From UBA11090 sp035560555 (GTDB lineage: Bacteria > Spirochaetota > Spirochaetia > Treponematales > Rectinemataceae), in assembly GCA_035560555.1 (NCBI GenBank), contig DATMZF010000030.1, positions 1 to 64,000 of the forward strand: a stretch of 64,000 nt of DNA, read 5' to 3'. Below, piece by piece: positions 60,863 to 64,000 of this stretch (positions are counted from its first letter, which is position 1; each line of letters starts with the position of its first letter). The position numbers and the translations under genes are program-made. Below the pieces are notes generated by a model, which saw only the letters and a list, made by a program, of their open reading frames with translations, was not told where the DNA came from and did not search any database.

Positions 60863-62110
60863 TCAGATGAATTTATCCTTGAGCCAGGAGACAATTTTTC
60901 CCAAATTCGAAGCCCTGGATTTCTCCTTGCGCGCCGCGGGCTGCCCGCGCGAAGGATCCATGGCCAGCTGGCTGTCGGCTTCGAGAAGCACGAGCCCGAC
61001 AGCGGTCGCGAACGTCGGATTCCGGTATTCGCTCTCCAGGCCGCCGATCGCGGGCGGCGCGCCGAGGTGCACGGGCACTTGGAAGACCGACTCGGCCAAT
61101 TCCCTGGTTCCCGCCATGAGGGAGGCCCCTCCGGAGAGAACGATTCCGGCCTTTATATCCTTCAGGAAGCCGGCTTTATCCAGCTTTTCCCTCGCCATGA
61201 GGAAGATCTCCTCCATACGGGGCTGGACGATGGCGCAGAGTTTCCTCCGCGGTATTTCCGCCGGATCCCTACCGCCTATGCCGGGCACAACGATGAGTTC
61301 GTCGGGGTCTATGGATTCGAGCCAGCAGGACGCGGCTTCGCGCTTTAAGCGCTCGGCCGATTCCATGAGGACGCTCAGCATGATCGATATATCGTTGGTG
61401 ACCTGCATCCCGCCGGCCGGTATGGCCGAGGTGTACCAGGGTTCGCCGTCGCGGAACACCATGAGATCGGTAGTCCCGCCGCCGATATCCATAAGGAGGC
61501 AGCCGAGGTCGCGCTCATCGTCGGAGAGCACCGATCGCGCCGCGGCGAGACTTCCGAGAACGCGGCGATCGGGCTTGTACCCGGCGCGGTTCACGCATTT
61601 GGCCATGTTCTGGGTCGTCGTCACCGAACTCGTGATGATGTGCACTTCGGACTCGAGACGGACGCCCATCATATGCAGGGGGTCGCGGATGCCGCGCTGC
61701 GCGTCGACGGTGTAGGTCTGGGGTATCACATGGAGGATTTCCCTGTCCATGGGTATGGAGACCGCCTTGGCGGCTTCATGCACCCGCGCTATGTCGTCGG
61801 CGGTTATCTCGCGGCCCTTGCCCGCCACAGCCACCACGCCTTTCGAGTTGAGACTCTCGATGTTCGCGCCCGATATGCCCAGGACGCAGGAGTGTATCTC
61901 GCGCCCCGACATGAGTTCGGCCGACTCTATCGCCGAAGTCACCGAGGACAAGGTCGCCTCGATATTGAGGACGACGCCCCTGCGCAGGCCCGTCGATGGG
62001 GCTACGCCCACGCCGATGATTTCGAGCTGGTCCTCTTCGTTAAAATCCCCGACCACGGCCCGCGTCGACGTAGTGCCGATGTCGAGACCGACGATGAAGG
62101 TGTCAGTCAG
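60863..62110 (-). CDS. ftsA: Cell division protein FtsA, apparent CTG start
   Basis: 415 residues, actin-like ATPase that anchors FtsZ to the membrane. The essential phosphate-1 motif FIVGLDIGTTSTRAVVGD lies upstream of the first in-frame GTG (62056). To include it, translation must begin at CTG (62108-62110), which has AAAGGAGG six bases before it; there is no ATG, GTG or TTG in frame nearby. Other motifs: LLMDIGGGTTDL, GIVLSGGASLM. A C-terminal amphipathic helix (LGKIVSWLKDKF) is the membrane anchor. Overlaps the ftsQ stop by 8 bases. Confidence 0.92.
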   Translation of the reverse strand: MTDTFIVGLDIGTTSTRAVVGDFNEEDQLEIIGVGVAPSTGLRRGVVLNIEATLSSVTSAIESAELMSGREIHSCVLGISGANIESLNSKGVVAVAGKGREITADDIARVHEAAKAVSIPMDREILHVIPQTYTVDAQRGIRDPLHMMGVRLESEVHIITSSVTTTQNMAKCVNRAGYKPDRRVLGSLAAARSVLSDDERDLGCLLMDIGGGTTDLMVFRDGEPWYTSAIPAGGMQVTNDISIMLSVLMESAERLKREAASCWLESIDPDELIVVPGIGGRDPAEIPRRKLCAIVQPRMEEIFLMAREKLDKAGFLKDIKAGIVLSGGASLMAGTRELAESVFQVPVHLGAPPAIGGLESEYRNPTFATAVGLVLLEADSQLAMDPSRGQPAARKEKSRASNLGKIVSWLKDKFI

Positions 62111-63296
62111 CTTGTGCCTCCTTTGTCCTATACACGATGGTGCCGGTGCGGAAGTCTATCTCCTCGATCTTCTCCGCCCCCTGTCTGCTGGCCAGAATGT
62201 CCAGGACCAGCAGCGCCGATCCGAGATTCTTGCTCGTGAGCCTCGCGGGCATCCGTATAGGAACCGATCTTCCGGTAGGGAACAGGAGAAGTTCCGCCTC
62301 GGAATCGGAAATCTTTTCCACTTTTATTTCCGAAAAAGCCTCGAGGGGCGAAGGGCTGCCCTTCGCTATCTCGGCGATGTCGCCCAATAGCGGCCTCAGG
62401 AACTCGGGGAGCCTCTGCCCCGGCACGAAACGCTCGAAGCGTATGCCCGAGAGGACGGGAAGCCTCGCCGCCGCCGCGATGGAATCCATGTAGGCGAACG
62501 CCACTCCCTCTTCGTCGACGGCGATGGATTTCGTGCCGATTTCCTCGTTGACGAGAACGCAGGCCACGGCCTTCCTCTCCACGAGATTGACAATGAGCTG
62601 ATCGGGAAAGGCCCGCCTCACCTTGACGGAAGCGATCTTCGGATTGGCGAGGATGCGCGCTTCCATGGCGGGAACATCGGCATTCACCAGATTGATGTCG
62701 GGGCTGAGGAGAAGAGCGTCGGTTATTTCCTTCTCTGTCGTGTTGAACATTCCGTTCACCGATACCTTGTTCACCCTCGTGACTTCCGGAACCGAGAGAT
62801 AGAGCCCCACCCCCATGGCGATGAGAAGAATGAAGGCGATCATCAGCTTGGCGTTGTCGCTCAGCCGCCCTTCCCCGCTTTTTTCCGCCAGGCGCTCCCT
62901 GTCCGAGAGCGTCTTCGCTATGGAAACCGCTTTCTGGTCGTAGAGCTTCCTGGGTTTCTGCTTCGATCGGGTCAGTCCGGGGCTATCGGCCTCAGCGCGG
63001 TTACCGCTCCGGCCCAGCGATTCCGACCTCAGGTCATTCAGCGGCGCCGAGGGGGCGAAATTTCTCGCGGCGGGATGAGCGGCCCTCCCGGAAGCTCCGG
63101 CGAGCGCCGTTTCGCGGCGCGCCGTGCTCCGCTCCAGATAAGAGGTTTTCTCCATATTCTCGGCGCTTCTCGCCGCGGCGGCGGTCTTTTTGGCGCCGTC
63201 GGGGCGGGTTTCCGAGACCGACACGTCGCGCAGGGCCTTGGACGCCGGATAGGCGGCGCCCGTTCTCGGTTTCGTCAATGACAGCAGTTCAGCCAT
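62103..63296 (-). CDS. ftsQ: Cell division protein FtsQ/DivIB
   Basis: 397 residues. A long cytoplasmic region (about 148 residues, basic, Ala/Ser/Arg-rich) precedes one membrane segment (about 150-169), then an extracytoplasmic POTRA domain (VTRVNKVSVNGMFNTTEKEI, then VKVRRAFPDQLIVNLVERK) and a beta domain. This links the Z ring to septal wall synthesis. GGAGG lies 6 bases before the ATG. It overlaps ftsW by 8 bases and ftsA by 8. Confidence 0.9.
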   Translation of the reverse strand: MAELLSLTKPRTGAAYPASKALRDVSVSETRPDGAKKTAAAARSAENMEKTSYLERSTARRETALAGASGRAAHPAARNFAPSAPLNDLRSESLGRSGNRAEADSPGLTRSKQKPRKLYDQKAVSIAKTLSDRERLAEKSGEGRLSDNAKLMIAFILLIAMGVGLYLSVPEVTRVNKVSVNGMFNTTEKEITDALLLSPDINLVNADVPAMEARILANPKIASVKVRRAFPDQLIVNLVERKAVACVLVNEEIGTKSIAVDEEGVAFAYMDSIAAAARLPVLSGIRFERFVPGQRLPEFLRPLLGDIAEIAKGSPSPLEAFSEIKVEKISDSEAELLLFPTGRSVPIRMPARLTSKNLGSALLVLDILASRQGAEKIEEIDFRTGTIVYRTKEAQAD

Positions 63297-64000
63297 TGCC
63301 GTTTCCTCCAGAAATCCGCGCCGATTCGGACGAGGATACGGCCGAAAAGCCGGTATCCTTGAGCGCGTTCAGAATGAGTCCGCCTGCCAGGGCGGTGGAA
63401 AGGAGCGAAGAGCCGCCGGCCGAAAAGAAGGGAAGCGCGATGCCGGTGGCGGGCAGGAAACCGGAGACGACGCCCAGGTTGACGAGAAACTGCAGCGAAA
63501 GGAGACAGAGCAAGCCCATCGCGAGGAGATAGCGGAAACCTTCCCTGCCCCTGGTGACGCGTATCACGGCGATGACGAGGAAAATCCAGCAGGCGAAAAC
63601 CGCCGCGACGCCGAGAAGCCCCATCTCTTCGGCGAAGGCCGCGAACACGAAGTCGGACTGTATTTCAGGAATGGAAGACAGCTTTCTCGTGCCCAGCCCA
63701 AGACCCTTGCCCCAGAGGCCGCCCGACATGATGGCGCGGATGGAATTCTGGACCTGGTAGTTCATGCCGTGGGGATCATAGTCGGGAATGATGAAACCCA
63801 GCACGCGGATGAGGCGGTATTCGGAGGAAGTGATCATGAGAAAGACGGCTGGCACCGCCAGAATGAGCGTGCCGAGAAAAAATCGCAGTGGCGTGCCGGC
63901 GAACCAGAATACCGAAAGGGCGGCCACCAGGGCCAGCATGGAGGTCGAAAAATCATCCTGAAGGAAGACGATGGCGCAGCCGAGGACGACGACCAGAAAC
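63289..64000 (-). CDS. ftsW: Septal peptidoglycan polymerase FtsW, partial
   Basis: C-terminal 236 residues of a SEDS-family glycosyltransferase; the N-terminal part lies beyond the window. QDDFSTSM is the conserved acidic motif, and the loop GLWGKGLGLGTRKLSSIPEIQSDFVFA with the signature FSAGGSSL is typical of FtsW rather than RodA. Several membrane helices are seen. The stop overlaps the ftsQ start. Confidence 0.93.
   Translation of the reverse strand, partial: FLVVVLGCAIVFLQDDFSTSMLALVAALSVFWFAGTPLRFFLGTLILAVPAVFLMITSSEYRLIRVLGFIIPDYDPHGMNYQVQNSIRAIMSGGLWGKGLGLGTRKLSSIPEIQSDFVFAAFAEEMGLLGVAAVFACWIFLVIAVIRVTRGREGFRYLLAMGLLCLLSLQFLVNLGVVSGFLPATGIALPFFSAGGSSLLSTALAGGLILNALKDTGFSAVSSSESARISGGNGNG

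Overview
This window is a continuous piece of a bacterial chromosome, GC-rich and about 90 percent coding, with no tRNA, rRNA, IS element, prophage or CRISPR array that I can see. The gene content and order point to a spirochaete related to Treponema. The evidence is the ftsW-ftsQ-ftsA-ftsZ run joined to xerD, dprA, topA, xerC and hslVU; a pgi/murG/cvpA/NtrB-NtrC run; a bactofilin next to rho; and several membrane or lipid-associated proteins of treponemal type. The assignment is from memory of gene order and protein character, so the genus is open.

Layout. 1-4.7 kb: ornithine aminotransferase, an orphan sensor kinase and an anchored protein with a possible pallilysin-like domain. 4.7-10.5 kb (minus): an operon of aminotransferase, folD, folE2, a small membrane protein, miaB and a SPOR protein. 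10.6-12.9 kb: CoA-disulfide reductase and a separate rhodanese. 12.9-17 kb (minus): potABCD polyamine transport. 17-21.5 kb (minus): ftcD, a DEAD-box helicase and a MobA-like protein. 21.5-24.8 kb: a PRTase-like protein, rex, an RlmK-type methyltransferase and an Rrf2 regulator. 24.8-29.6 kb: a fused pyrF-pyrE gene and two paralogous beta-barrel proteins. 29.6-33.4 kb: mutL, a phosphoesterase, a ParB-like protein, a candidate small RNA and a 56-residue zinc-ribbon protein. 33.4-38 kb: plsC, rpsT, an HU-family protein, a bactofilin, rho and rpmE. 38-42.5 kb: rdgB, a sigma-like protein, nrnA, a carbamoyltransferase homologue with altered motifs, and nth. 42.5-51.6 kb: recQ-like helicase, then a six-gene operon pgi-murG-cvpA-holB-kinase-sigma54 regulator. 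51.6-64 kb (minus): ftsW (cut by the window end), ftsQ, ftsA, ftsZ, xerD, dprA, topA, xerC, hslV, hslU and a FliA/WhiG sigma factor, mostly overlapping or a few bases apart.

Work together: the last block combines septum assembly (FtsWQAZ), chromosome resolution (XerC/XerD, TopA), protein quality control (HslVU) and a flagellar-type sigma factor. Rex, the Rrf2 protein, CoA-disulfide reductase and the rhodaneses form a redox/sulfur theme spread over 14 kb. FolD, FolE2 and FtcD supply one-carbon folates.

The observations most worth following are: several genes with no Shine-Dalgarno but a -10 box 4-8 nt before the start codon (candidate leaderless mRNAs); ftsA apparently starting at CTG; a carbamoyltransferase whose three signature motifs are all changed; a short intergenic transcript candidate that copies the anti-Shine-Dalgarno tail of 16S rRNA; a small, strongly promoted zinc-ribbon gene; and a long rho leader. 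I found no clear defence system or new multi-gene system.
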